Translations under genes and position numbers: made by a program
Notes under the pieces: model-generated
What the model saw: the letters and a program-made list of their open reading frames with translations, nothing else
Told to the model about the DNA's origin: nothing
Database searches by the model: none
NCBI GenBank assembly: GCA_050303615.1
Contig: JBNLCC010000015.1
Span: 88,816-152,815, forward strand
Length of the DNA stretch: 64,000 bases
Source of the DNA: CAZDXJ01 sp050303615
Lineage (GTDB): Bacteria > Pseudomonadota > Gammaproteobacteria > Methylococcales > Methylomonadaceae
Direction of reading: 5' to 3'
Shown here: one piece after another, positions 52,128 to 61,458 of the stretch
Numbering within the stretch: the first letter of the stretch is position 1
Layout of the letters: each line of letters begins with the position of its first letter

Positions 52128-52748
52128 CTAACAAGGTGCCAGTGTGAAGGACAAGGTGTACCTTTGGGCGCCAGCTCTAGGCGGTAAACATTTATGAGCA
52201 AGTTTGATCGGATCAAAAATCAGTGCATCTCCGGCTTTTAAATCATAGGCAAGGCAATAAGTGCTGAGCCCCATTTTTTGTAAAACCGGCGTTAAATCCT
52301 TTTTACGCTTTTCCTCTTCAATGGGCAATTCACCTGCAACCCTTAACTGATGAGTTCTGCCTTGATCAATTATCAAAGTATTACCACCGTGTTCAGTCAC
52401 CGGATTTAAATACACAAATAGTTTTAGCGTTTTGCGTACACCACCATCTAGATGCCAGTATGTATGAGGTTTATAGTTATTGGCTTCAGAATCAACTTCA
52501 TCAAAAGTTGACCAATACACTTTGTATTCGGATTGATAATAATTCGATATCAGCTCATTGACTCGATTTACAAACACTAATTCTGCGCATTCTTTAATAA
52601 TCGTTTCACTACGGGTAGTAATATTTTCGCTATCGGAGAATTTTTTATATCGCTCTATCAATGCATGGCATTGTTGCAATGGTAAAACGTTATCGATTTG
52701 TATCGACAAATCATTTTTTAAAGTAATTAAATCCTGTTGCGTAACCAT
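52128..52748 (-). CDS. phytanoyl-CoA dioxygenase-like Fe(II)/2OG oxygenase
   Basis: 206 aa. An HxD is seen in YWHLDGGVRKT, a GGNTLIIDQG stretch follows, and the distal His and Arg lie in LAHKCLPPRAGAQRYTL. It is shorter than the cluster's three oxygenases and AT-richer. It stands alone between the rhs locus and the repeat-rich gap, outside the PKS operons, so a role in the polyketide pathway is doubtful though possible. Confidence 0.65.
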   Translation of the reverse strand: MVTQQDLITLKNDLSIQIDNVLPLQQCHALIERYKKFSDSENITTRSETIIKECAELVFVNRVNELISNYYQSEYKVYWSTFDEVDSEANNYKPHTYWHLDGGVRKTLKLFVYLNPVTEHGGNTLIIDQGRTHQLRVAGELPIEEEKRKKDLTPVLQKMGLSTYCLAYDLKAGDALIFDPIKLAHKCLPPRAGAQRYTLSFTLAPC

Positions 52749-53347
52749 AAATTTTCTATTATCAAATTATCTGATCCAGACACTTTTTTTGCTGAGTCTA
52801 TTAGCTAGAATACATATCGTCAATTACAAAACAGACTTTGTACCTTTTTTCCACGCGGCCCTTTAGCTTAGTAATCGATTTATAAATTTCGAGACAAACT
52901 TCATTTCCTTGGCACATAAACAATGTCCCATTGGATCGGGTAGTTGCGGGTTTTTAGGATTCAGTAACGGCTTGGCTATCGAAATTCAAGGGAAAATTAA
53001 CTGGTTCCCACGGTCCTCCGTTGGAACCCATACCGGCCTGCATACCCACGCTGGAGCGTCACTGTTATAAAGTTAAGGCAACCTATTAGTTTGGTAGGTG
53101 CGAATTTACTTGTGCCCTTGAGGGTATTCGCACTGTGCTGATGAATCCGCACCTACAACAGCTTAACTTAATGGCAGTGACGCGGGAGCGTGGGAATGAG
53201 TAGAAATTATTAGAAATCGAATTACCCCCATTCACCCTAGGTAGTTGCCCAAGGTAAATCTCCCTCTAAAAACAAACTCACCCAGTATGCACAAGATCAG
53301 CACTACGCTGATTAAAATAATCGGCCTGAATAACAGTTCACGCAGGA
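52749..53347. other. repeat-rich intergenic region
   Basis: About 600 bp without a gene. It holds a 20-bp direct repeat of the 13981 sequence (53000-53019), a GTTCCCACGGTCC-type palindromic element and the 84-bp repeat copy at 53098-53181. Confidence 0.6.
53098..53181 (-). repeat. 84-bp dispersed repeat, copy B (inverted relative to 14001-14084)
   Basis: It matches the reverse complement of 14001-14084 with two differences in 84 bp. In the first, a GG/TG change weakens the central hairpin. Confidence 0.85.
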
Positions 53348-53860
53348 TTATGGGGTGGGTAACTTAACCGGGCGGGTAAAGACGTAATCGTGTTGTTTTA
53401 CTTTACTGTGGCAACTGTAGCATTCCTGATCGAAATCAGCGTTATCGCCATAGGGTTTTGCTTCATCGCCGACCCAGCGGGCGTAGCCCCAGCCGCCGGT
53501 TTTTAAGTATTTGGCCTGATCCTTGATCATAAACTCAATATGCGATAACCGGTCCGGAACGGTTGCCTGATCCCAATCCGGATGTTGTCCGTCTTTCCAG
53601 ACCAGCTTGCCGAGGATGGCACCGGTTGGCCATGGATTGGTATGCCCGTTACGGGCGGCATTAACGGCAATATTGTTACCGACAATGGCCCTTAGGCTGT
53701 TGTTGTCGGTGCGGTGGGAAACGCCGATAACACGCCAATTTTGATACCCCACGGGTAATTCAATACCATTGGGTGCTGCGGCAATCGTGCCTTCTGCACT
53801 GACGCTGTAGTTAGTCAAGATCAGGGTGATTAACATGCATGCTTTAATAATTAACTTCAT
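53348..53860 (-). CDS. cytochrome P460 / cytochrome c'-beta family protein
   Basis: 170 aa with a cleavable signal peptide (MKLIIKACMLITLILTNYSVSA) and a C-terminal haem c motif CYSCH in DQECYSCHSKV, the layout of the P460 family. The body (LPVGYQNWRVIGVSHR, NPWPTGAILGKLVWKDG, GGWGYARW) also fits. These periplasmic haem proteins oxidise hydroxylamine or bind NO; they are common in ammonia and methane oxidisers. The P460 type needs a lysine crosslinked to haem; the KLVWKD lysines are candidates, but I cannot tell P460 from c'-beta by eye. Expressed alone. Confidence 0.85.
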   Translation of the reverse strand: MKLIIKACMLITLILTNYSVSAEGTIAAAPNGIELPVGYQNWRVIGVSHRTDNNSLRAIVGNNIAVNAARNGHTNPWPTGAILGKLVWKDGQHPDWDQATVPDRLSHIEFMIKDQAKYLKTGGWGYARWVGDEAKPYGDNADFDQECYSCHSKVKQHDYVFTRPVKLPTP

Positions 53861-54145
53861 TTCGCTCTCCGGTGCTGTTCAATGCGTCAAATTACAGTAA
53901 GTTGTCTTTATCGAACTGTCAATGCCCAGGCTGTTGAGACAAATTCTGGTTTCAGGGGCATTGCGCCGATACCATCGATTTTACACGCTATATCGTGATC
54001 ATCCTTGACCAAACGAATATTTTTACCTTGGTACTGAATTTAACTCTCGAAGCTGTGCCTTTGACTTTAAGCTATTTTATGACGAAGACGCTGTTGCCGG
54101 TTTAATCTTTAAAAAAGTAGCCGTAAACCATTCTGCAGTGTTGTA

Positions 54146-54673
54146 TCAACGCACAGATTTGTTTTTTTGTTGCATCAGGGCGAGTAAACCCTTTAACAAG
54201 GTTTCGGGATTTGGCGGACAGCCGGGAATGACCAAGTCGACCGGGATGACGTTAGCCACAGCCCCGCAACTGGCATAGGAAACACCAAATTCGCCGCCAC
54301 AGGCGGCGCAATCGCCCATTGCGATGACCCATTTGGGATCGGGCGTGGCTTCATAGGTCCGGAGTAAGGCGGTTTGCATGTGTCTCGATACGACGCCGGT
54401 AACCAGCAACACATCAGCATGGCGGGGTGAGGCGACAAAGTGCACGCCGAAACGTTCGACATCGTAAAACGGATTGTTCAGGGCATGGATTTCCAGTTCG
54501 CAGCCGTTGCATGACCCGGCATCGACAGCACGGATCGCCAGGCTGCCGGAGAAGTTTTTGTCGACCCGGTGCTTGACTTCGATGCCCAATTGTTCCAGTT
54601 CGGCGTCGGTTGCGGCTTTACATTTTTCGGTAATGACACCGGTTTTAATAGTTTTTGCAAAAAGTCTTAACAT
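54146..54673 (-). CDS. Hyf-like small subunit (HyfI/NuoB-like iron-sulfur protein)
   Basis: 175 aa. All four ligands of the proximal [4Fe-4S] cluster are visible: CNGC, the Cys in AMGDCAACGG and the Cys in VIPGCPPNP. It should form the peripheral arm with the large subunit, 9 bp upstream. It is the last gene of the sulP-hyf operon. Confidence 0.85.
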   Translation of the reverse strand: MLRLFAKTIKTGVITEKCKAATDAELEQLGIEVKHRVDKNFSGSLAIRAVDAGSCNGCELEIHALNNPFYDVERFGVHFVASPRHADVLLVTGVVSRHMQTALLRTYEATPDPKWVIAMGDCAACGGEFGVSYASCGAVANVIPVDLVIPGCPPNPETLLKGLLALMQQKNKSVR

Positions 54674-54682
54674 GTAAATAGC

Positions 54683-56248
54683 CTATAAATCGTGGCCGGA
54701 ATACGAGCCGTTGACCGATTTGTTACAGACCGGAAAATCCGGGACGATATTGTTTAGAATAATGCGCTCCAACGTTGGCCAGTTGATGGCGCTCGGATCG
54801 CGCGGATAAAAGCGCTCGATGCGGTTATCCTCTCCAAAACGCAGGTAACAAATGATTTCTCCACGCCAACCTTCCACCATCGCCAACCCCTCACTGCCGG
54901 GCTTAGGCGTTTGCCAATCGCCTTGAATATCACCGTCAGGCAATTGCGTTAACAATTGATTTAACAGTTTTAAACCGGCAAAGATTTCCTTGATACGAAT
55001 CCACACCCGTGATGCCACATCGCCCTGATTTTCGACCGCAACCTTGAACGATAGCTGTTGATAAGGCGAATAAGGTATATCGCGACGCAGATCGAAATCC
55101 TCTCCGCTGGCGCGCCCGATATAGCCGAGAGCACCGAATTCATGCGCGGTTTCCGGCGATAAATAACCGGTGGTTAACAAGCGGTCTTCCAATGAGGAAT
55201 TAAAATCCAGTGCGGGCACAATCTCATCCATTTCCTTGCGTAGCGCCGTCAATTCCTGTTGCAGTAAATCCTTCTGTTCAATGATTAAATCCTTTTTTAC
55301 GCCGCCTGGCGTTAGTGTGTCCATTAATAAGCGATGACCGAAAACCTGGGCGGATGTGCGTTGCCACTGTTCGCGCAGACGCGTGAATTGCATTTGTGCG
55401 AAGGCGAAACCGACATCGTTGCAGATTGCGCCGACATCGCCCAAATGATTGGCGATGCGTTCCCGTTCGCAGAGAATGGCGCGGATATAATCGGCCCGCT
55501 CCGGCACATCGATTCGGGCGGCCTGTTCCATGGCCCGGCAGGCTGCCCAAGCGTGAGCAACGGCGCTATCACCGGAAATCCGTGCGGCCAATTTCAGTAA
55601 TTGTTCCGGGTTACGACCTTCGGCAATTTTTTCAATACCCTTATGAACGTAACCTAGACGCTGTTCCAAATTAAGCACGGTTTCGCCGACGGCTTGAAAG
55701 CGGAAATGTCCGGGTTCGATTATTCCGGCATGGACCGGGCCGACCGGGATTTCATAAACCCCGGTTCCGCGCGCCTTGACAAACTGGTAGTCGGTGTCAG
55801 GCGGGGTCAGTTCCGGGGCATTGCCTTGCGCCGGGAATTCCTTGCGTAACGGGTAGTCATGCTTGCTCCAGGCCTGATGCCGTATCCAGGGGCGGTTGTC
55901 CGGGTGGTCGCTGAAACGGACGCCGAACATATCCTGGGTATGGCGCTCGCTACGGCTGGCCGACGGATAAATCACCGCTTGCGACGGTAACTGTGGTTTG
56001 TCGTCGGTTAATGATGCCGTCAACCAAAGATAATGACTCTCTTTTTGCAGGCAGGCATGCACCAGGAATTCGTGTGGAAGTTGCTCACCCCACCCCGCCG
56101 CCCAGCGCCAGTTTTGTTGCTTGGCCATTTCGGCACAGCGTTGCCAGTGTTCCGGTGCAATCAGCCAGCGGGTATGAACCGAGGCTAAGGTTTCGGCGCT
56201 GATGTTTTCATGCGTCAATAATTCGGATAAATCGGTAATCGCGGTCAT
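54683..56248 (-). CDS. Hyf-like large subunit lacking [NiFe] ligands (Ehr-type, HyfG/NuoCD-like)
   Basis: 521 aa. The N-terminal 150 residues are NuoC-like (SRSERHTQDMFGVRFSDHPD); the rest is the 49-kDa/large-subunit domain (VGPVHAGIIEPGHFRFQ, RLGYVHKGIEK). In real hydrogenases the next motif is RxCGxC; here it is RISGDS, so both cysteines are serine (225 and 228). The C-terminal DPCxxC is replaced by DFPVCNKS, with only Cys508 left. The protein cannot bind NiFe in the usual way. It overlaps the hyfF stop by 4 bp. Confidence 0.9.
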   Translation of the reverse strand: MTAITDLSELLTHENISAETLASVHTRWLIAPEHWQRCAEMAKQQNWRWAAGWGEQLPHEFLVHACLQKESHYLWLTASLTDDKPQLPSQAVIYPSASRSERHTQDMFGVRFSDHPDNRPWIRHQAWSKHDYPLRKEFPAQGNAPELTPPDTDYQFVKARGTGVYEIPVGPVHAGIIEPGHFRFQAVGETVLNLEQRLGYVHKGIEKIAEGRNPEQLLKLAARISGDSAVAHAWAACRAMEQAARIDVPERADYIRAILCERERIANHLGDVGAICNDVGFAFAQMQFTRLREQWQRTSAQVFGHRLLMDTLTPGGVKKDLIIEQKDLLQQELTALRKEMDEIVPALDFNSSLEDRLLTTGYLSPETAHEFGALGYIGRASGEDFDLRRDIPYSPYQQLSFKVAVENQGDVASRVWIRIKEIFAGLKLLNQLLTQLPDGDIQGDWQTPKPGSEGLAMVEGWRGEIICYLRFGEDNRIERFYPRDPSAINWPTLERIILNNIVPDFPVCNKSVNGSYSGHDL

Positions 56249-57708
56249 AACGGCGCACTCCCGGAAATTAAAATGGTGGCTTGGGTAAACCAGTCGGCCA
56301 GGGAATCAGGAATCGCCAGCCCCAGCCATAACACTAGCGTCAAATGAATCATGACCGGCCAAAGATTGGCGTGGATGGCCTCTTGTGATTCGGGTTTGTC
56401 GCCGTAGACCATGGGTTGAATATTGCGGAACAAGCCGGCGCAGGCAATGGCTATGCCGAGCAACAAAAACGGCGTTAACCACGGATAACTTTGCATCGTC
56501 GCCAGCAGCACCAGGAATTCGCTGGTAAATACACCAAACGGTGGAAAGCCGGCAATGGCTAATGTTCCGATCAGCAGTCCCCAGCCGACTCTGGGTTGGG
56601 TACGGATCAGGCCGCGAATATGTTCGATACTTTGCGTGCCGGCAATTTGCGCGGCGTGACCGACGGTGACGAAGATCGCCGATTTAGTTAAAGAATGAAC
56701 GGTCATATGCAGCAACGCGGCAAAGGTGGCGAACGGTGTTCCGATGCCGAAGGCGAAGGTCATCATGCCCATGTGCTCTATCGATGAATAGCTGAACAGG
56801 CGCTTGATGTCTTTTTGCCGGTGCAGAAAGAATGCGGCAACCAAAAACGATAATAATCCGAACCCCATCATCAGGTGACCGGCAATCTCGGTTTTTGTCG
56901 CATGATCGACCAGCATCTTGTTGCGCATGACCGCGTACAAGGCATCATTTAATAATAAGCCGGACAAAATTGCCGACATTGGCGTCGGACCTTCGGAATG
57001 CGCATCGGGCAGCCAGTTGTGCATAGGCACCAGGCCGATTTTGGTGCCGTAACCGATAAGCATGAAAACAAAGGCGATTTCCAGAATATCGGGGTTTAAC
57101 AAATCGGCATTCTCAAACAATACCGACCATAGCAGCGCGTTTTCGGTATGGTTGATCTGTATTGCGGCATAATAAAGCAGAATGGTGCCGAACAGGGCCT
57201 GGGCGATACCGACACCGCACAGAATAAAGTACTTCCAGGCCGCTTCGATGGCTTCCGGTGTCCGATACAGGCTGACCAGTAACACCGTGGCCAGGGTGGC
57301 CGCTTCCATGGCTACCCATAAGATGCCCATGTTATTGGTGGTCAGAACCAGGTACATCGCAAACATAAAGCCCTGATACATCGAATAATAGAGCTTCAGG
57401 CGCTTGTCGGTCAGCTTACCCAGCTCTTTTTCGTGTTTCATGTAGGTATCAGAAAAAATCGCCGTGGTCATGCCGACAAAAGCGGTCAATACGATCAAAT
57501 AGACATTGAAACTATCGACGATAAAGTTCTGTTCCGCAGATATCAGTGTACCGGAGTTGTAGACGATAATTGCCAGGATAAACGACAAGACAAAACTGAG
57601 GCTGTTGAAATAGACGTTTTTACGGCCAACATCGTCATGATGGCCGTACAGGGCGAAATAGACGATGCCGATTAGCGGTAGCAATAACAGCAGATACAAA
57701 TCTAACAT
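56245..57708 (-). CDS. Hyf-like antiporter-type membrane subunit (HyfF)
   Basis: 487 aa, about 14 hydrophobic helices, member of the NuoL/M/N and Mrp antiporter family. WVAMEAATLATVLLV carries the conserved helix-5 Glu, and KIGLVPMHNWLPDAHSEGPTPMSAILSG is the hallmark lysine/His loop of HyfF and NuoN-like subunits. It should move protons or sodium ions. Stop and start codons are tightly coupled with its neighbours. Confidence 0.9.
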   Translation of the reverse strand: MLDLYLLLLLPLIGIVYFALYGHHDDVGRKNVYFNSLSFVLSFILAIIVYNSGTLISAEQNFIVDSFNVYLIVLTAFVGMTTAIFSDTYMKHEKELGKLTDKRLKLYYSMYQGFMFAMYLVLTTNNMGILWVAMEAATLATVLLVSLYRTPEAIEAAWKYFILCGVGIAQALFGTILLYYAAIQINHTENALLWSVLFENADLLNPDILEIAFVFMLIGYGTKIGLVPMHNWLPDAHSEGPTPMSAILSGLLLNDALYAVMRNKMLVDHATKTEIAGHLMMGFGLLSFLVAAFFLHRQKDIKRLFSYSSIEHMGMMTFAFGIGTPFATFAALLHMTVHSLTKSAIFVTVGHAAQIAGTQSIEHIRGLIRTQPRVGWGLLIGTLAIAGFPPFGVFTSEFLVLLATMQSYPWLTPFLLLGIAIACAGLFRNIQPMVYGDKPESQEAIHANLWPVMIHLTLVLWLGLAIPDSLADWFTQATILISGSAPL

Positions 57709-58382
57709 TATTCGGCCTCGTGTAGACGGTTTAAACGATCGACGTCAAGGGAGTCGATACTGGCGTTGATATGTAAAAAGAAAATCCCGAACAGCACGGC
57801 CGCAACTAAGACGTCGAATGCCACGCCCAGTTCCACAATAAGCGGCATGCCGCTGGTCGATACGATAGCGGCGAAAAACAGACCGTTTTCGATGGACATA
57901 AAACCGACCACATGGGCGATCGCCTGGCGGTGAGAGATCATCAATAACATACCCAGCAATACCACAGCCAGGCTCAGCGCCAGGGCATTGAGCAGAACCA
58001 GATTGGTGTTATGCAATATCGGATGCAGTACGTAATAGCTAAAGACCACGAGTGCCGCACCGCCCAGCATTACTGTGGTTTTATTGTTCAGCGCTTCGAC
58101 ATCACGGTGCATGTTCAGTTTTAGAATATGCCGCCTCAGCATCCAGGGAATAAATAATACTTTTAAGATCAGTGTGATACCGGCGGAAATGTATAAATGC
58201 TGGTTATCCAGACTGTAAGCGGCGACGGCTGTTGCCAGTACCAGCATCAAACCTTGTAAGGCAAACACGAACACCATGCGCAGTAAGCGGCCTTGTCCCA
58301 ACATAATAAATGAGGTCAGCGTCACCAATGCCGCCAGTGACAGAATCACTTGTGTGTAATAATCCAATTGGTCAATATTCAT
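57708..58382 (-). CDS. Hyf-like membrane subunit (HyfE, NuoK-like)
   Basis: 224 aa with about six to seven transmembrane helices. Its C-terminal half has the NuoK-like VVGFMSIENGLFFAAIV with the membrane Glu. Coupled at 1-bp overlaps to hyfC (start 58382/stop 58382) and hyfF (57708). Confidence 0.85.
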   Translation of the reverse strand: MNIDQLDYYTQVILSLAALVTLTSFIMLGQGRLLRMVFVFALQGLMLVLATAVAAYSLDNQHLYISAGITLILKVLFIPWMLRRHILKLNMHRDVEALNNKTTVMLGGAALVVFSYYVLHPILHNTNLVLLNALALSLAVVLLGMLLMISHRQAIAHVVGFMSIENGLFFAAIVSTSGMPLIVELGVAFDVLVAAVLFGIFFLHINASIDSLDVDRLNRLHEAE

Positions 58383-59341
58383 TAACGAATTCCTTCCAGA
58401 ATAATGTGACTGAGCATGCCTAACAGCCCAAGTAAATAGGCGAAACTGAGATATTCCTGTACCCGGAACAAGCGCATTTTGGCAAAGAGGGTTTCCGACA
58501 GCGCCAGGATGACGGACAACAATGCGAGCTTGCCGATAATGGCCAATAAACCATAGCCTAAGGCCTTAATCGACAAGGCTTCTGCGATACCCCAGGGAAA
58601 AAAGATGTTGACCAGCAGCACGCCGTACAGCATCAATTTTAATTGGCTGGCCCATTCGATCAATGCCAGGTGGCGACCGCTGTATTCCAGGATCATGGCT
58701 TCATGGATCATGGTCAATTCCAGATGCGTCGCCGGGTTATCGACCGGAATCCGGCCGGTTTCGGCGATGGCCACCAGCATCAGTGCGAACAGGGCAAAAA
58801 TAAAAGACGGCCTGAGCACTAAGTCTTCATCCAACACATGCATGATGGCGTCGGATAAATTAGTGGTGGAGGCGGTCATGGTCAGCGTGAATACCGCCAT
58901 CAGCATGGCCGGTTCGGCCAGTGAGGAAATGGTCATTTCCCGGGACGAACCCATGCCGCCGAAGGCAGTGCCGACGTCCAGCCCGGCCAGCGCCAGAAAA
59001 AAGCGGGCAAAGGCCAGAAAACCGACCAGTACGATGACATCGGCGCTGGCGGCGGTGGGCAGATCGACCGCAATCAACGGCACCACGGCCGCAGCCATTA
59101 CTGTCGCCGAAAAGATGATGTACGGTGCGAATTCGAACAGCCAGGAGGCCTGATGCGATATCACCGGTTGTTTGCCAGTCAGTTTGATCAAATCTCGATA
59201 AGGCTGAAATAAAGACGGCGCTTTGCGGTTTTGCAAACGGCATTTGCACCATTTAAGCCAACCCGCCAATAGCGGCGCAAGACTGATAAACAACAAGGTT
59301 TGTACGATGGCTAATAATCCACTCATCAACTGATCACCCAT
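58382..59341 (-). CDS. Hyf-like membrane subunit (HyfC, NuoH-like)
   Basis: 319 aa with about eight helices. It carries the NuoH-family signatures LFQPYRDLIKLTGKQ, GRIPVDNPATHLELTMIHEAMILEYSGRH (with the quinone-site acidic residues) and a membrane domain joining the peripheral arm. The ATG at 59326 overlaps the hyfB stop in a TGATG arrangement and may be the real start instead of 59341. Confidence 0.9.
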   Translation of the reverse strand: MGDQLMSGLLAIVQTLLFISLAPLLAGWLKWCKCRLQNRKAPSLFQPYRDLIKLTGKQPVISHQASWLFEFAPYIIFSATVMAAAVVPLIAVDLPTAASADVIVLVGFLAFARFFLALAGLDVGTAFGGMGSSREMTISSLAEPAMLMAVFTLTMTASTTNLSDAIMHVLDEDLVLRPSFIFALFALMLVAIAETGRIPVDNPATHLELTMIHEAMILEYSGRHLALIEWASQLKLMLYGVLLVNIFFPWGIAEALSIKALGYGLLAIIGKLALLSVILALSETLFAKMRLFRVQEYLSFAYLLGLLGMLSHIILEGIR

Positions 59342-61443
59342 AGTAAAAGCAATAAGGTGGTAAAGGAATAACCGAGATAAATGCGGATATTACCGGTTTG
59401 TATACGTCCTAAAAGACGGGCCGTACGGTTAATTATTCGTTCAATGCGCATATACAATGCCGGCCAGGTCGGGTCTTCGATATGCAATTGATAATGGATG
59501 TCGTTGACTTGATGCGGCATTGCTCCCATTTGTTTGTCTACGCGCTCATCCAGGTGCCAGACACTGGCGAAAATACGTCGAAACGGCATGCTGAACGAGG
59601 TGCTGCCGTATTGCATCCTGGAGGTCACGCCACCGAAGCCGCAATCCCAAGTATCTCCGCGGCGTACGGCGGAGGCCGATTTGCTGCGCAGATAATGCAG
59701 GCTGATTCCGGCGGCGATTAAGGCGCCGACCAGAACCATCGGCGCCGAATAAGAGGCTTGATCTTGCGACACCGGGGCCAGCCATAACCAGCCGCTGCCG
59801 TCAGAATTAGGAAGTCCTGTTCCTAGCAGGTGCATGGCAACGTTATCCAATAATGCCAAAACCATTTGCGGCAGGATACCGACGACAATACATAAACCGG
59901 CTAATAAGCTCATCGCCGCCAACATACCGCGATCCTCACATTCCTGTGCTTTGCCGCTGTGGTTGGACCGGGCCTGGCCAAGAAATACCGTGCCGTAAAG
60001 ATTGACGAAACAGGCGGCGGCGAGCGCGGCGGTTAACGCCAATGCGGCGGCGGCAACCGGGATCAGGCTGCGCAACACACCATTATCCAGCACTCTGACT
60101 TGTAGTGCGGTTTGAAAGGCCAGCCATTCGGAAACAAAACCGTTAAACAAAGGTAATGATGCGATACTCATGCAACCGACCAGCCATAGCTTGCTGGTGT
60201 GCGGCAGGCGTTTGATCAAACCGCCCATCATTTCCATGTTCAGGTCATGTACCTGGTGTTGAATCACACCGGCACCTAAAAACAGCAGGTTTTTAAATAA
60301 CGAATGGTTAAAGGCGTGAAAAAGCGCGGCGATTAGGCCCAATGCCGCCAACTGCTTATGACCGTTGGCGAAAAAAATCATGGCCAGTCCGAGCACCATA
60401 AAAATAATGCCGATATTTTCCACCGAACTGTAGGCTAACAGCCGTTTCAGGTTGTTTTGCACCAGCGCAAATAAAATCCCGCCTAAAGCTGAAAGCGCTC
60501 CGACGATCATCAACACCACGCCCCATTGCCAATGGATATCGTCCAGCAGGTCGAAGCTGAAGCGGATCAGCCCGTAAACCGCAACTTTAAGCATAACGCC
60601 GCTCATCAGCGCCGAAATATGGGAAGGTGCTACCGGATGCGCTTCCGGTAGCCAGACATGGACCGGTAATAGCCCCGCTTTCATGCCGAAACCCAACAGT
60701 GCCAGAGAAAAAGCAGTGCTGGCCCAGAATGGCGACAGTTGTGTTTGCCTGAGGGCATCGAAGGTAAAGCTGTTGTGTTCGGAAAACCCGGCCAGCACGC
60801 CAAAGGCCAAAATTATCGCGATGGCGCCGACTTCGGCCATGATCAGGTATAAAAAAGCGGCGCGGCGATTGGCGGAATTTTCGTGTTGAAAGGCGACCAG
60901 AAAATAACTGGCCACCGACATCAATTCCCAAGCGATCATAAAAAAGAAAGCATCGTCGGCCAGTATGACCAATAACATGCCGGCGATGAACAGTCCGCTG
61001 AATAAACCCAGGACGGCAAATGGATGGCGTTCGTCGTCTTGTTCACGCACATAGCCGGGTCCGTATAATGCGAAGGCAATCAGGGCGATGCCGATGATCA
61101 GATAGAACAGCCCTGACAAACTGTCGAAACGAACATGCCACGGTAACCAGGGTAGGCCCAATGAAAGTTGGTCGTTGATGACCTCTTGCGTCAGTATGAC
61201 GCTGAGGCCCGATAATGTGGCGGAAATACCGGCAAGGCCTATTAACAGAAATGCGGTTGTCTGAATACGCATTAGATAACACTCTTCAATCAATAAGTTG
61301 TTGAGTGTCTGTCGCCATTCAGGTCGTCGGCGGCAACAGTAATCGATAATTATCAATACCCCGTTGCGCTGTCGGGTAAGCAGTGCAATCAGGCCTGATA
61401 ACAGGCTGAATAAGACCGCACAGTATGCTAAAAAAAGAATCAT
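59326..61443 (-). CDS. Hyf-like antiporter-type membrane subunit (HyfB)
   Basis: 705 aa, about 16 hydrophobic helices, NuoL/antiporter family. It has the helix-5 Glu in FMIAWELMSVASYFLVA and KAGLLPVHVWLPEAHPVAPSHISALMSGVM, the hyfB-type lysine loop, plus a C-terminal extension. GGAGAC precedes the ATG. A second ion-translocating subunit beside HyfF; the third (HyfD) is missing. Confidence 0.9.
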   Translation of the reverse strand: MILFLAYCAVLFSLLSGLIALLTRQRNGVLIIIDYCCRRRPEWRQTLNNLLIEECYLMRIQTTAFLLIGLAGISATLSGLSVILTQEVINDQLSLGLPWLPWHVRFDSLSGLFYLIIGIALIAFALYGPGYVREQDDERHPFAVLGLFSGLFIAGMLLVILADDAFFFMIAWELMSVASYFLVAFQHENSANRRAAFLYLIMAEVGAIAIILAFGVLAGFSEHNSFTFDALRQTQLSPFWASTAFSLALLGFGMKAGLLPVHVWLPEAHPVAPSHISALMSGVMLKVAVYGLIRFSFDLLDDIHWQWGVVLMIVGALSALGGILFALVQNNLKRLLAYSSVENIGIIFMVLGLAMIFFANGHKQLAALGLIAALFHAFNHSLFKNLLFLGAGVIQHQVHDLNMEMMGGLIKRLPHTSKLWLVGCMSIASLPLFNGFVSEWLAFQTALQVRVLDNGVLRSLIPVAAAALALTAALAAACFVNLYGTVFLGQARSNHSGKAQECEDRGMLAAMSLLAGLCIVVGILPQMVLALLDNVAMHLLGTGLPNSDGSGWLWLAPVSQDQASYSAPMVLVGALIAAGISLHYLRSKSASAVRRGDTWDCGFGGVTSRMQYGSTSFSMPFRRIFASVWHLDERVDKQMGAMPHQVNDIHYQLHIEDPTWPALYMRIERIINRTARLLGRIQTGNIRIYLGYSFTTLLLLLWVIS

Positions 61444-61458
61444 GAAGTCTCCGTACCG

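Noticed and set aside
52128..52748. Fourth tailoring dioxygenase of the polyketide pathway
   Set aside because: It lies beyond the rhs locus, has different base composition and is not linked to the PKS operons.
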